Part shown: positions 18,750 through 26,887 of the stretch, piece after piece
How the letters are laid out: the number at the start of each line of letters is the position of its first letter
How positions within the stretch are numbered: the stretch's first letter is position 1
Assembly (NCBI GenBank): GCA_965276715.1
Contig: OZ255622.1
Location: 3,596,001-3,660,000, forward strand
Direction of reading: 5' to 3'
Length of the DNA stretch: 64,000 nt
Origin: CAXTPV01 sp965276715
GTDB lineage: Bacteria > Pseudomonadota > Alphaproteobacteria > Acetobacterales > Acetobacteraceae
Translations under genes and position numbers: made by a program
Notes under the pieces: model-generated
Databases searched by the model: none
Seen by the model: the letters and a program-made list of their open reading frames with translations, nothing else
What the model was told of the DNA's origin: nothing

Positions 18750-20194
18750 TCGGGACCGGGCAGCAGCTTGCCGGGGTTGAGCAGCCCGTCGGGATCGAAT
18801 GCGTTCCTGATCCTGCGCATCAGATCGAGTTCCGCCCCGCCCCGCCAGGATTCCATGAGGCGGGATTTCAGCCGGCCGACACCGTGCTCGGCCGAGAAGC
18901 TGCCATCATGCCGCTTCACCACCGCGGCAACCACGTCCATCAGCGCGTGCGCCCTGCCAAGAAAAACCTCGGCGTCCATGCCCTCCGGTGCCACCACGTT
19001 GAAATGGATGTTGCCGTCCCCGAGGTGCCCGAACGGCGCGACCCGGATCCCCGGCATCATCTCCGTCACCGCCGCGGTCGCCTCGACGAGAAAGCGCGGC
19101 ACATGGCTGACCGGCACCGAGACATCGTTCTTGACCGAGGCGCCGGCCCGCGCCTGAGCATCCGTGTGCTCCTCGCGCAGCCGCCAAAGCGCCGTCCGTT
19201 GCGCCTCGCTCTCCGCGAGCACCGCGTCCACGACCTCGTCCGATGCCATCGCCTGCGCGAGCGTCTCCTCGAGGCCCTCGCGCAGCCCTGGTCCCTCGCG
19301 CCCCGACGTCAGCTCCAACAGCACGCAACATTCCGGCAGCGCCTCGAACGGCAGGCTGATCCCGTCGATCAGCCGCACGACCAGCTCCAGACCGGCACGT
19401 GACATGTACTCGCACGCCGACAGCGCGCCCGGATCGAACGACAGCACCCGTTCGAGCAGCGCCAGCGCCGCCTCGGCCGACGGCAGCGCGCAGAGTGCCG
19501 TCACAACCGTCCGCGGCACCGGCACCAGCCGCAATACGGAAGCGGTGATGATCCCCAGCGTTCCCTCCGAGCCCACGAACAAGTGCCGCAGGCTGTAGCC
19601 CGTGTTGTCCTTGCGCAGACGGCGCAGACCCTCGAACACCTGTCCGTCCGGCAGCACGACCTCGAGCCCGAGCACCAGGTCGCGCGCATTGCCGTAGCGC
19701 ACGGTCATGTTGCCGCCCGCGTTGGTCGCCAGCACCCCTCCGATCTGCGCGCTGCCTTCGGACGCGATCGACAGCGGCAGCATTCGCCCGGCCTCGCGCG
19801 CCGCCGCCTGCGCCGCCGCCAGCGTCACACCGGCATCCACGGTCATCGTCCCGTCCACCGCATCGATCGCGCGAATGCGGTTCATCCGCGCCAGATTGAG
19901 CAGCAGGGCCTCGCCGCCCGCATCCACCGATGCACCGCCGACCAGTCCCGTGTTGCCGCCCTGCGGCACCAGCCTGACGCCGGCGGCACCGCAGAGCCTG
20001 ACGATGCCCGCGACCTCGGCCGTCGATGCCGGCCGCAGCACCGCCGGCGTGCTGCCACGGAACACCTGCCGCCAATCGACCGCGAACGGTTCGGTGTCGG
20101 CGCCGGTAAGGATGCCTGCCGGCCCGAGCAGGGCCGACAGCCGCGCGAACAACCCGCTTGGGACGTTGCGCACGGCGGTCATGGTCTCGGTCAT
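18746..20194 (-). CDS. FAD-linked D-2-hydroxyacid dehydrogenase (GlcD/D2HGDH-like)
   Basis: A 482-residue PCMH-type flavoprotein. The FAD-binding domain reads LVPQGGNTGLVGGASVD near residue 80 and IGGVLATNAGGNMTVRYGN near 155. The C-terminal oxidase domain has FGHLGDGNIHFNVV and SFSAEHGVGRLKS, the histidine-rich metal and substrate region of D-lactate, D-2-hydroxyglutarate and glycolate dehydrogenases. It probably oxidises a D-2-hydroxyacid and passes electrons to quinone or ETF. The start at MTETMTAVRN is preferred; another ATG at 20239 adds 15 residues, and neither has a good ribosome site. Coupling to the 5-oxoprolinase suggests a shared catabolic use, possibly of 2-hydroxyglutarate or glutamate-derived acids (inference). 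Confidence 0.85.
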   Translation of the reverse strand: MTETMTAVRNVPSGLFARLSALLGPAGILTGADTEPFAVDWRQVFRGSTPAVLRPASTAEVAGIVRLCGAAGVRLVPQGGNTGLVGGASVDAGGEALLLNLARMNRIRAIDAVDGTMTVDAGVTLAAAQAAAREAGRMLPLSIASEGSAQIGGVLATNAGGNMTVRYGNARDLVLGLEVVLPDGQVFEGLRRLRKDNTGYSLRHLFVGSEGTLGIITASVLRLVPVPRTVVTALCALPSAEAALALLERVLSFDPGALSACEYMSRAGLELVVRLIDGISLPFEALPECCVLLELTSGREGPGLREGLEETLAQAMASDEVVDAVLAESEAQRTALWRLREEHTDAQARAGASVKNDVSVPVSHVPRFLVEATAAVTEMMPGIRVAPFGHLGDGNIHFNVVAPEGMDAEVFLGRAHALMDVVAAVVKRHDGSFSAEHGVGRLKSRLMESWRGGAELDLMRRIRNAFDPDGLLNPGKLLPGPE

Positions 20195-20354
20195 CGCCAC
20201 GATGTAGCAGCCGTTCGGCGCGTCGCCACGCATTGCCATGATATGACAAGCAAGTTAGCGTTACACCAAGGACGGCGGGAGACCGACAACGTCCAAGGGA
20301 AGGCCGAACACGGATCGAACGCCCTCTCCACCGAGAGGAAACGGAGTTCCGCAA

Positions 20355-22502
20355 TTGCATTCACGCTTGAGCCTCAAGCGCGCCCTCCTGGGCTGCGCTA
20401 TATCGGCCTGCGCGCCGCTGCTCGTCGCGCAGGCCGCCACCCCGGATGCGACCCCCCTCGTCACCGGCCCCGTCTCCGACACCGAAACCGTCGCCCTGGC
20501 GAACTCGCTTCCCGCCGCCATCGCCACCGCGTCCGACACCGGCGCGCTCGAAGCCGGCCGGTCGCTGCCGCATCTCCAGGTCGTGCTCAAGCGCCCCGCC
20601 GCGCGCCAGTCGGCACTCGACGCGCTGGTCGCCGCCCAGACCACGCCCGGTTCGCCGCAGTTCCGCCACTGGCTGACGCCCGCCCAACTCAAGGCCGACT
20701 ACGGGCCGGCCGAGGCCGACATCGCGAGGACCGTCGGCTGGCTCCAGTCGAAGGGCCTGACCGTCAACCGCGTCTCGCCGACCGGCATGTCGATCGACAT
20801 CTCCGGCACCACCGAAAGCGTCGGCGCCGCCTTCCGGACCTCGCTGCACGCCTATTCGCTGGCCGGCGAGCAGCATATCGGTCCTGCCGTCGCACCTTCG
20901 ATCCCGGCCGCCCTCGCGCCCGTCGTCGCCGGCATCACGCTCAGCAACTTCTTCCCGAAGGCCCAATTCCAGCGCCCGGCGATCAAATCCGCGTCCTTCG
21001 CGGGTGCCAAGATCCACCATGTGGGCACCAGCTACACGGCGACCGTCCAGGGGACGACGTTCTACGCCGTCACCCCGTCGGACTTCGCCACCATCTACGA
21101 CGAGACCCAGGCCTTCGCCGGCTCGCCCTTCTTCAGCGCGCCCGTCACCGGCAAGGGGCAGACCATCGTCGTCGCCGAGCAGACCGACATCAAGGCCGCC
21201 GACTGGAACACGTTCCGCAAGACCTTCGGGCTCACCGGCTACAAGGGAACGCTCACCTTCTCCCATCCGAGCGGTTGCGCCGATCCGGGCATGACGCCCG
21301 ACGAGGGCGAGGCGGCGCTCGACGCCGAATGGTCGAGCGCCGTCGCACCCGACGCCAGCATCATCGTGGCCTCATGCGCGGGCACCGCGCCGTTCGAATT
21401 CGGCGTCGAGACCACACTGCAGAACCTCGTCGAGTTCGGCACCCCGGCCGCCACGATCTCGATCTCCTATGGCGGCGGCGAGCAGGGCAACGGCCTGACC
21501 TTCCTCCAGGGCTGGGAGAACCTGGTCGAGGAGGGAGCGTCAGAGGGCATCTCGATCTTCGTCTCCACCGGTGACAGCGCCGCCGCCGGCTCCGACCTTG
21601 CCGGCAACGGTCCTGCCGTCGCCGGCCTCGCGGTCAACGGTCTCGCCTCCAACCCGTACGACACCGCCGTCGGCGGCACCGACTTCCAGGACACGGCACT
21701 GCGCGAGAACAGCCGCTACTGGTCGGCCACCAACAGCACGACCGGCGGCTCGGCGCTGTCCTACATCCCTGAAATCCCCTGGGATAATTCCTGCTCCAAC
21801 ATCATTAACTACCAGTTCGTGGGCTCCAGCGGCCCGATCAAGAACTGCAACACCGTGCCCGCCACCGCGGGCTACCAGAACGTCGTCGGCGGCAGCGGCG
21901 GCCAGAGCCTGCTTTACGCCAAGCCAGACTGGCAGCTCACGTCGCTGCCGGGCGTCCCGAACGACGGCGTCCGCGACCTGCCCGACATCTCGCTGTTCGC
22001 CGCCAACGGCTTCTGGAACCATTTCTATCTCTACTGCATGTCCGACGCCAACGAAGGCGGCGTGCCCTGCAACTATACGGTCGCCAACGATTTCCTCGGC
22101 TCGGCGGCCGGCGGCACCTCGTTCGCGGCACCCGACTTCGCCGGAATCGCCGCTCTGATTGCTCAATACAAGGGTCTTCGGGTCGGCAACGTCGCCCCGC
22201 GCCTGTACCAGATCGCGCAGTTGCAGTTCTCCAATCCGACCCTCGTCAAGAGCTGCAACGCCAGCAACGGCAACGCCATCTCCCGTGCCTGTGTGTTCAA
22301 CGACGTGACCAAGGGCGACATTTCGGTCGCCTGCAAGACCGGCTCGCCGAACTGCTTCACCAACGCCAACTCGACCCACGGACTAGGCGTCCTCTCCAGC
22401 ACGACGTCGAAACTGACACCCGCCTTCCCGGCGACCCAGGGCTATGACCTCGCCACCGGCCTGGGCACCGTCAACGTGACCAACCTGCTCGAGAACTACT
22501 GA
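20355..22502 (+). CDS. Secreted S53 family (sedolisin / pro-kumamolisin) acid protease
   Basis: A 715-residue pre-pro-protease. Residues 1-27 are a signal peptide, and the activation domain spans about 65-205 (PQFRHWLTPAQLKADYGP). The catalytic domain follows, with Glu319 and Asp323 in EGEAALDAEW, the oxyanion Asp407 in STGDSA and the nucleophile Ser588 in GGTSFAAPDF, the Ser-Glu-Asp triad of sedolisins. Four or more Cys pairs (CSNIINY, NCNTV, YLYCM, PCNYT) suggest disulfides in the secreted form. GYDLATGLGTVNV near the C-terminus is the calcium-site region. The start is a TTG with GGAAACGGAG just upstream. S53 enzymes work at low pH, which suits an acidic habitat. Confidence 0.92.
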   Translation: MHSRLSLKRALLGCAISACAPLLVAQAATPDATPLVTGPVSDTETVALANSLPAAIATASDTGALEAGRSLPHLQVVLKRPAARQSALDALVAAQTTPGSPQFRHWLTPAQLKADYGPAEADIARTVGWLQSKGLTVNRVSPTGMSIDISGTTESVGAAFRTSLHAYSLAGEQHIGPAVAPSIPAALAPVVAGITLSNFFPKAQFQRPAIKSASFAGAKIHHVGTSYTATVQGTTFYAVTPSDFATIYDETQAFAGSPFFSAPVTGKGQTIVVAEQTDIKAADWNTFRKTFGLTGYKGTLTFSHPSGCADPGMTPDEGEAALDAEWSSAVAPDASIIVASCAGTAPFEFGVETTLQNLVEFGTPAATISISYGGGEQGNGLTFLQGWENLVEEGASEGISIFVSTGDSAAAGSDLAGNGPAVAGLAVNGLASNPYDTAVGGTDFQDTALRENSRYWSATNSTTGGSALSYIPEIPWDNSCSNIINYQFVGSSGPIKNCNTVPATAGYQNVVGGSGGQSLLYAKPDWQLTSLPGVPNDGVRDLPDISLFAANGFWNHFYLYCMSDANEGGVPCNYTVANDFLGSAAGGTSFAAPDFAGIAALIAQYKGLRVGNVAPRLYQIAQLQFSNPTLVKSCNASNGNAISRACVFNDVTKGDISVACKTGSPNCFTNANSTHGLGVLSSTTSKLTPAFPATQGYDLATGLGTVNVTNLLENY

Positions 22503-22509
22503 CGGGCGA

Positions 22510-22535
22510 GGAGGCGGAGCATCCGCTCCGCCTCC
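22510..22535 (+). terminator. Perfect 11-bp hairpin after the S53 protease
   Basis: GGAGGCGGAGC-ATCC-GCTCCGCCTCC is a perfect stem with a 4-nt loop, beginning 8 nt after the protease stop. No T-run follows, so it is a strong mRNA 3' stem or a terminator of the T-poor kind common in GC-rich genomes. It separates the protease from the ABC importer genes. Confidence 0.65.
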
Positions 22536-22651
22536 AAATCCCTCCTGCCGCCAACTTCATCCGGGCGGGTTGTCTAAAAACCCGTCTCGTGTTGCCCTGC
22601 GCGATTATCGAAAAGCCGGCTCTTTCAAGAAGTCGGACGCATGGAGGGCTG

Positions 22652-23929
22652 ATGTCACGTTGGTTCCGCTGTCGTTCCCTCGTGGGACTTGCATTCGCGG
22701 CGTCGCTCCAGGCCGGCGCTGCCCGAGCCGAGATCCTGTCCATTGCCTGCGGCTCGATCGGCGACGAACAGAAGCTCTGCCGGGACCTCACCGCGGAATG
22801 GGGCCACCGCACCGGCAACACCGTCAAGGTGATCGCCATGCCGCCGTCAGACAGCGACCGGCTCGCCCTCTACCGGCAGATGATGGGCGCGCAATCCGCC
22901 GACATCGACCTCTTCGAGATCGACACCATCTGGCCGGGCATCCTCGGCAGCAATTTCATCGACCTCCATCCCTACACCAACGGCGAGGAGCGCGACGACT
23001 TCCCCTCCACCATCGCCAACGACACCCAGAACGGCCATCTTCTCGCCCTGCCACTCTACGTCGACGCCGGCGTCCTGTTCTACCGCAAGGACCTCCTCGA
23101 CAAATACCACCAGCCGGTGCCCCAGACCTGGGCCGACCTCACCGCCACCGCCAAGAAGATCGAGGATGCCGAACGCGGCGCCGGTCATGCCGGCCTCTGG
23201 GGCTACGTCTTCCAGGGCAAGGCCTACGAGGGCCTGACCTGCAACGCCCTCGAATGGGTCTCGAGCCACGGCGGCGGCACCTTCGTCGACGCGTCGGGCA
23301 AGATCACCGCCGACAATCCTGCCGCCGCCACCGCGCTCGATCAGGCTGCCGGCTGGATCAAGACCATCGCCCCCGAGGGGGTGCTGAACTATTCCGAGGA
23401 GGAGTCCCGCGGCGTCTTCCAGTCCGGTAACGCCGTGTTCATGCGCAACTGGCCCTACGCGCTGCCGCTCGCCGAAAGCGCCGACAGCCCGGTTCGCGGC
23501 AAGGTCGGAGTCGCCCCGCTGCCGCAGGGATCCGGCGTCGGCGCCCGCCACGCCTCGGCACTCGGCGGCTGGCAGATCGCGGTCAGCAAATACTCCCGCC
23601 ACCAGAAGCTTGCCGCCGAACTGGCGGTCTTCCTCGCGAGCAAGCCCTCCGTGAAGCGCTGGGCCGTCGAGGGCGGCTACACGCCCGCGATCCCCTCCCT
23701 CTACGATGATCCGGACGTCAAGCGCGCCAACCCGACCTTCGCCCAGTTGCTGCCGATCTTCCAGAGCGCCGTGGCGCGTCCGTCCGCCGTCACCGGCACC
23801 AAATACGACGCCGTCAGCAACGCCGTCTGGAACGCCGTCTACCAGGTCCTGTCCGGCGACGCGCATGCCGCCGAAGCGCTGTCCAGCCTCGCCCGCCAGC
23901 TTCACCGCGTGGAGCGCAGCGGCTGGTAG
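22652..23929 (+). CDS. Trehalose/maltose-type ABC transporter substrate-binding protein
   Basis: A 425-residue family-1 extracellular solute-binding protein. The start at 22652 has GGAGGG at 22643-22648 and gives a signal peptide ending AARA, with the mature protein starting EILSIACG. Residues about 30-420 have the maltodextrin-binding layout: DIDLFEIDTIWPGILGSNFI, ALPLYVDAGVLFYRKDLLDKY, WADLTATAKKI, and the C-terminal WNAVYQVLSGD. It resembles ThuE/AglE proteins that bind trehalose, maltose or sucrose. It is the first gene of a binding protein-permease-permease-ATPase set and captures sugar in the periplasm. The exact sugar is unknown. Confidence 0.88.
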   Translation: MSRWFRCRSLVGLAFAASLQAGAARAEILSIACGSIGDEQKLCRDLTAEWGHRTGNTVKVIAMPPSDSDRLALYRQMMGAQSADIDLFEIDTIWPGILGSNFIDLHPYTNGEERDDFPSTIANDTQNGHLLALPLYVDAGVLFYRKDLLDKYHQPVPQTWADLTATAKKIEDAERGAGHAGLWGYVFQGKAYEGLTCNALEWVSSHGGGTFVDASGKITADNPAAATALDQAAGWIKTIAPEGVLNYSEEESRGVFQSGNAVFMRNWPYALPLAESADSPVRGKVGVAPLPQGSGVGARHASALGGWQIAVSKYSRHQKLAAELAVFLASKPSVKRWAVEGGYTPAIPSLYDDPDVKRANPTFAQLLPIFQSAVARPSAVTGTKYDAVSNAVWNAVYQVLSGDAHAAEALSSLARQLHRVERSGW

Positions 23930-23946
23930 GCACCGCCGGCTCCTCG

Positions 23947-24858
23947 ATGTCGTCGCGCGAACGAACGCTTGCCGGAACGCGGGTTCGTTCCGCCTGGCTG
24001 TTCCTCGCGCCGTCGCTTGCCACCATGGCGCTCGTCGCCGCCTGGCCGCTCGCCCGGACCCTCTGGTTCAGCTTCACCGATGCCGACATGAAGGACCTGT
24101 CGGCCGCCAAGCTCATCGGCCTGGGCAACTATGTCGGCGATTACGGCGTGCTGAACGATCCCGACTGGTGGCGCGCGGTTCGCAACACGCTCGGTTTCAC
24201 CCTCGTCTCGGTCTCGATCGAAACCGTCTTCGGCACCATGACGGCCCTGGTGCTGAACGCGAAATTCCCGGGACGCGCCTTCGTCCGCGCCGCCGTGCTC
24301 ATCCCTTGGGCGATCCCCACCGTCGTTTCGGCCAAGATGTGGGGCTGGATGCTCAACGACCAGTTCGGCCTCGTCAACCACATCCTGGTCCGTCTCGGCC
24401 TCGTCGCCCACCCGATCGCCTGGACCGCCAACCCCAACCTTGCACTCCTGACCGTCGTGATCGTCGATGTCTGGAAAACGACACCGTTCATGGCGCTGCT
24501 GATCCTCGCCGGGCTGCAGACACTGCCGACCGACTGCTACGAGGCCGCCCGCGTCGACGGCATCCATCCGGTCCGGGTCTTCTTCCGCGTCACCCTGCCG
24601 CTGATCCGCCAGGCGCTCATGGTCGCGGTGATCTTCCGCGGCCTCGACGCGCTGCGCGTCTTCGACCTGGTCTACATCCTGACGTCGAACAGCAACCGAA
24701 CCATGACGATGTCGGTCTATGCCCGCGATCAGCTGGTGGGCGTCGGCCAGATCGGCTACGGCTCGGCCGCCAGCACCATCCTGTTCCTGATGGTGGGTCT
24801 GTGCGCTTTCGCCACCATCAAGCTCGGCCGCGTCCGTCTCGGCGACCAGCTCCGATGA
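23947..24858 (+). CDS. Sugar ABC transporter permease, MalF/ThuF type
   Basis: A 303-residue membrane protein with six predicted helices (FLAPSLATMALVAAWPLAR is helix 1). The EAA loop that docks on the ATPase is YEAARVDGIHPVRVFFRVTLP at about residues 198-218. The first periplasmic loop is short, as in the trehalose/maltose ThuF and UgpA class rather than E. coli MalF. It lies 17 nt after the binding protein gene, and its stop overlaps the next ATG (ATGA). Confidence 0.9.
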   Translation: MSSRERTLAGTRVRSAWLFLAPSLATMALVAAWPLARTLWFSFTDADMKDLSAAKLIGLGNYVGDYGVLNDPDWWRAVRNTLGFTLVSVSIETVFGTMTALVLNAKFPGRAFVRAAVLIPWAIPTVVSAKMWGWMLNDQFGLVNHILVRLGLVAHPIAWTANPNLALLTVVIVDVWKTTPFMALLILAGLQTLPTDCYEAARVDGIHPVRVFFRVTLPLIRQALMVAVIFRGLDALRVFDLVYILTSNSNRTMTMSVYARDQLVGVGQIGYGSAASTILFLMVGLCAFATIKLGRVRLGDQLR

Positions 24859-25691
24859 TCCGCATCAGACGCATCGCGAAGCGAACCGGCTTCGCAGTCC
24901 TCGTCGCCATCATCGTGCTCTACTCGGTCTTTCCGTTCTATTACGCGATCATCTCGTCAATGAAGGTCGGCTCCGAACTGTTCGACCCCGGGCTGCTGCC
25001 GCCGCATTGGCGCCTCGCCAACTACGCGACCATCCTGACCAACGGCGAATTCCTGCGCGACATCGCCAATTCCGTCTTCGTCGCCTGCGCCGTCGTCGCC
25101 GTGTCGCTGCTGCTCGGCGTCACCGCCGCCTACGCGCTCGGCCGCATCCGCTTCCGCGGTCGCCGCCTGCTCCTGCTCAGCATCCTCGGCGTCTCGATGT
25201 TTCCCCAGGTCGCCGTCCTGTCCGGACTGTTCGAGCTGATCCGCGTCCTCGGCGTCTACAACACCGTCTGGGGCCTGATCCTCGCCTACATGCTCTTCAC
25301 CCTGCCGTTCACGGTGTGGGTGCTCACCACCTTCATGCGCGAGCTGCCGCAGGAGCTCGAGGAGGCGGCCATCGTCGAAGGCGCGTCGTCCTGGACCATC
25401 GTCACCCGGATCTTCCTGCCCCTCCTGTGGCCCGCCCTGGTGACGACCGGCCTGCTCGCCTTCATGGGTGCCTGGAACGAGTTCCTCTATGCGCTCACCT
25501 TCACCATCAGCCCGGAACGCCGCACCGTCCCGGTCGCGATCGCCATGCTCACCGGGTCCAGCCGGTTCGAACTTCCCTGGGGCCCGATCATGGCCGCCTC
25601 CGTGCTCGTCACCGTTCCCGTCGTGGGGCTGGTGATGATCTTCCAGCGCCGGATCGTTTCCGGACTGACCGCTGGTGCCGTAAAGGGATAA
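24855..25691 (+). CDS. Sugar ABC transporter permease, MalG/ThuG type
   Basis: A 278-residue six-helix permease, the second membrane subunit of the importer. The start overlaps the stop of the first permease, which excludes longer upstream in-frame starts. The EAA docking loop is ELEEAAIVEGASSWTIVTRI at about residues 172-191, and FMGAWNEFLYALTF further on is the conserved MalG segment. Subunit stoichiometry with its partner should be one to one. Confidence 0.9.
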   Translation: MIRIRRIAKRTGFAVLVAIIVLYSVFPFYYAIISSMKVGSELFDPGLLPPHWRLANYATILTNGEFLRDIANSVFVACAVVAVSLLLGVTAAYALGRIRFRGRRLLLLSILGVSMFPQVAVLSGLFELIRVLGVYNTVWGLILAYMLFTLPFTVWVLTTFMRELPQELEEAAIVEGASSWTIVTRIFLPLLWPALVTTGLLAFMGAWNEFLYALTFTISPERRTVPVAIAMLTGSSRFELPWGPIMAASVLVTVPVVGLVMIFQRRIVSGLTAGAVKG

Positions 25692-25694
25692 GCA

Positions 25695-25714
25695 CTGGGG
25701 CCGATTGGCCCCAG
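25695..25714. repeat. REP-like hairpin C between permease and ATPase genes
   Basis: CTGGGGCC-GATT-GGCCCCAG is a perfect 8-bp stem with a 4-nt loop. It lies in the only sizeable gap (51 nt) inside the sugar importer operon. It belongs to the GGGGC/GCCCC family of small palindromes seen elsewhere in the window and may uncouple ATPase expression from the permeases. Confidence 0.65.
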
Positions 25715-25742
25715 ACCCCATTCATAAAGGGCAAGACAACTT

Positions 25743-26879
25743 ATGGCCGATATCCGCCTTCAAGGCGTGAGCAAGCGTTTTGGCCATCATGCCGTGCTCG
25801 ACCGCGTCGATCTCGACATCGCCGACGGCGAGTTCTGCGTCTTCGTCGGTCCTTCGGGCTGCGGCAAGTCGACACTGCTTCGCCTCGTCGCCGGCCTCGA
25901 GGAAGTCTCCACCGGCGAGATCCACATCGGCGGCAAGCGCGTCACCCAACTGCCGCCCGCCAAACGGGGCGTCGCGATGGTGTTCCAGTCCTATGCCCTC
26001 TATCCGCACATGACGGTCTACCAGAACATGGCCTTCGGCCTCACGCTCGGCAAAACCGATCGTACCGACATCGACACCCGCGTCCGCCGCGCGGCCGACA
26101 TCCTGCACATCGGCGCGCTGCTCGACCGACGGCCGCGCGACCTCTCCGGCGGACAGCGCCAGCGGGTCGCCATCGGACGCGCGATCGTCCGCAAGCCAGG
26201 TGTGTTCCTGTTCGACGAGCCGCTCTCGAACCTCGATGCGGCCCTGCGCGTGCAGACCCGAATCGAAATCGCCAAGCTGCATGCGAGCATCGAGGCGAGC
26301 ATGATCTACGTCACCCACGATCAGGTCGAGGCGATGACGCTCGCCGACAAGATCGTCCTCCTCAACGCCGGCCCATCGGTCGAGCGTGATGGCTCGGTCG
26401 CCCAGATCGGGCCACCGATGGACCTATACCACAAGCCCGCCAACCTGTTCGTGGCCGGCTTCATCGGCTCGCCCCGGATGAACCTGCTGACCGGCAAGAT
26501 CGCCAGCGCCAGCCGCGACCATGCCGAGCTACGGCTTCCCGACGGGACTCGCGCCGTCGCCCGCGTCGACGCTCATCTCGCCAACCCAGGCGACCGCGCG
26601 ATCCTCGGCATACGCCCGGAGCATGTTCGTCCGGGCGGCGAGCCGGATCGCGCCGGCGTGATCACCCTGACGGCGAGCCACGTCGAGCATATCGGCGAGT
26701 CCTCCTATCTCTATCTCGAGGGTGCGGCGCTGGGCTGCAGCGGCGAGGATGCGCTGCTCACGGTGCGCGAGGACGGCGATACCGCCTCGCGTTCGGGCGA
26801 TCGCCTTTCCGTCACGCTGCCCGAGGAGCACTGCCATCTGTTCGGCTCCGACGGACAGGCCTTTGCACGTCTCGCGTGA
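25743..26879 (+). CDS. Sugar ABC transporter ATP-binding protein, UgpC/MalK family
   Basis: A 378-residue ATPase with Walker A GPSGCGKST at residues 36-44, the Q-loop at FQSYALYPHM, signature LSGGQRQ at 134-140, Walker B VFLFDEP at 154-160 and the H-loop His192. Residues about 240-378 form the MalK-type regulatory OB-fold (GIRPEHVRPGG). An extra run of about nine residues, NAGPSVERDGSVAQIG, replaces the usual short L-x-x-G-x-I-x-Q-x-G turn after the H-loop. The catalytic residues look intact. It powers the two preceding permeases and converges on the diguanylate cyclase gene with an 8-nt gap. Confidence 0.9.
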   Translation: MADIRLQGVSKRFGHHAVLDRVDLDIADGEFCVFVGPSGCGKSTLLRLVAGLEEVSTGEIHIGGKRVTQLPPAKRGVAMVFQSYALYPHMTVYQNMAFGLTLGKTDRTDIDTRVRRAADILHIGALLDRRPRDLSGGQRQRVAIGRAIVRKPGVFLFDEPLSNLDAALRVQTRIEIAKLHASIEASMIYVTHDQVEAMTLADKIVLLNAGPSVERDGSVAQIGPPMDLYHKPANLFVAGFIGSPRMNLLTGKIASASRDHAELRLPDGTRAVARVDAHLANPGDRAILGIRPEHVRPGGEPDRAGVITLTASHVEHIGESSYLYLEGAALGCSGEDALLTVREDGDTASRSGDRLSVTLPEEHCHLFGSDGQAFARLA

Positions 26880-26887
26880 CCAGTGCG

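Noticed and set aside
15267..19157. A 1296-codon open frame on the plus strand opposite the 5-oxoprolinase
   Set aside because: It is a GC-rich antisense shadow: Arg/Pro/His-rich, no domain, and it covers two firmly identified minus-strand genes.
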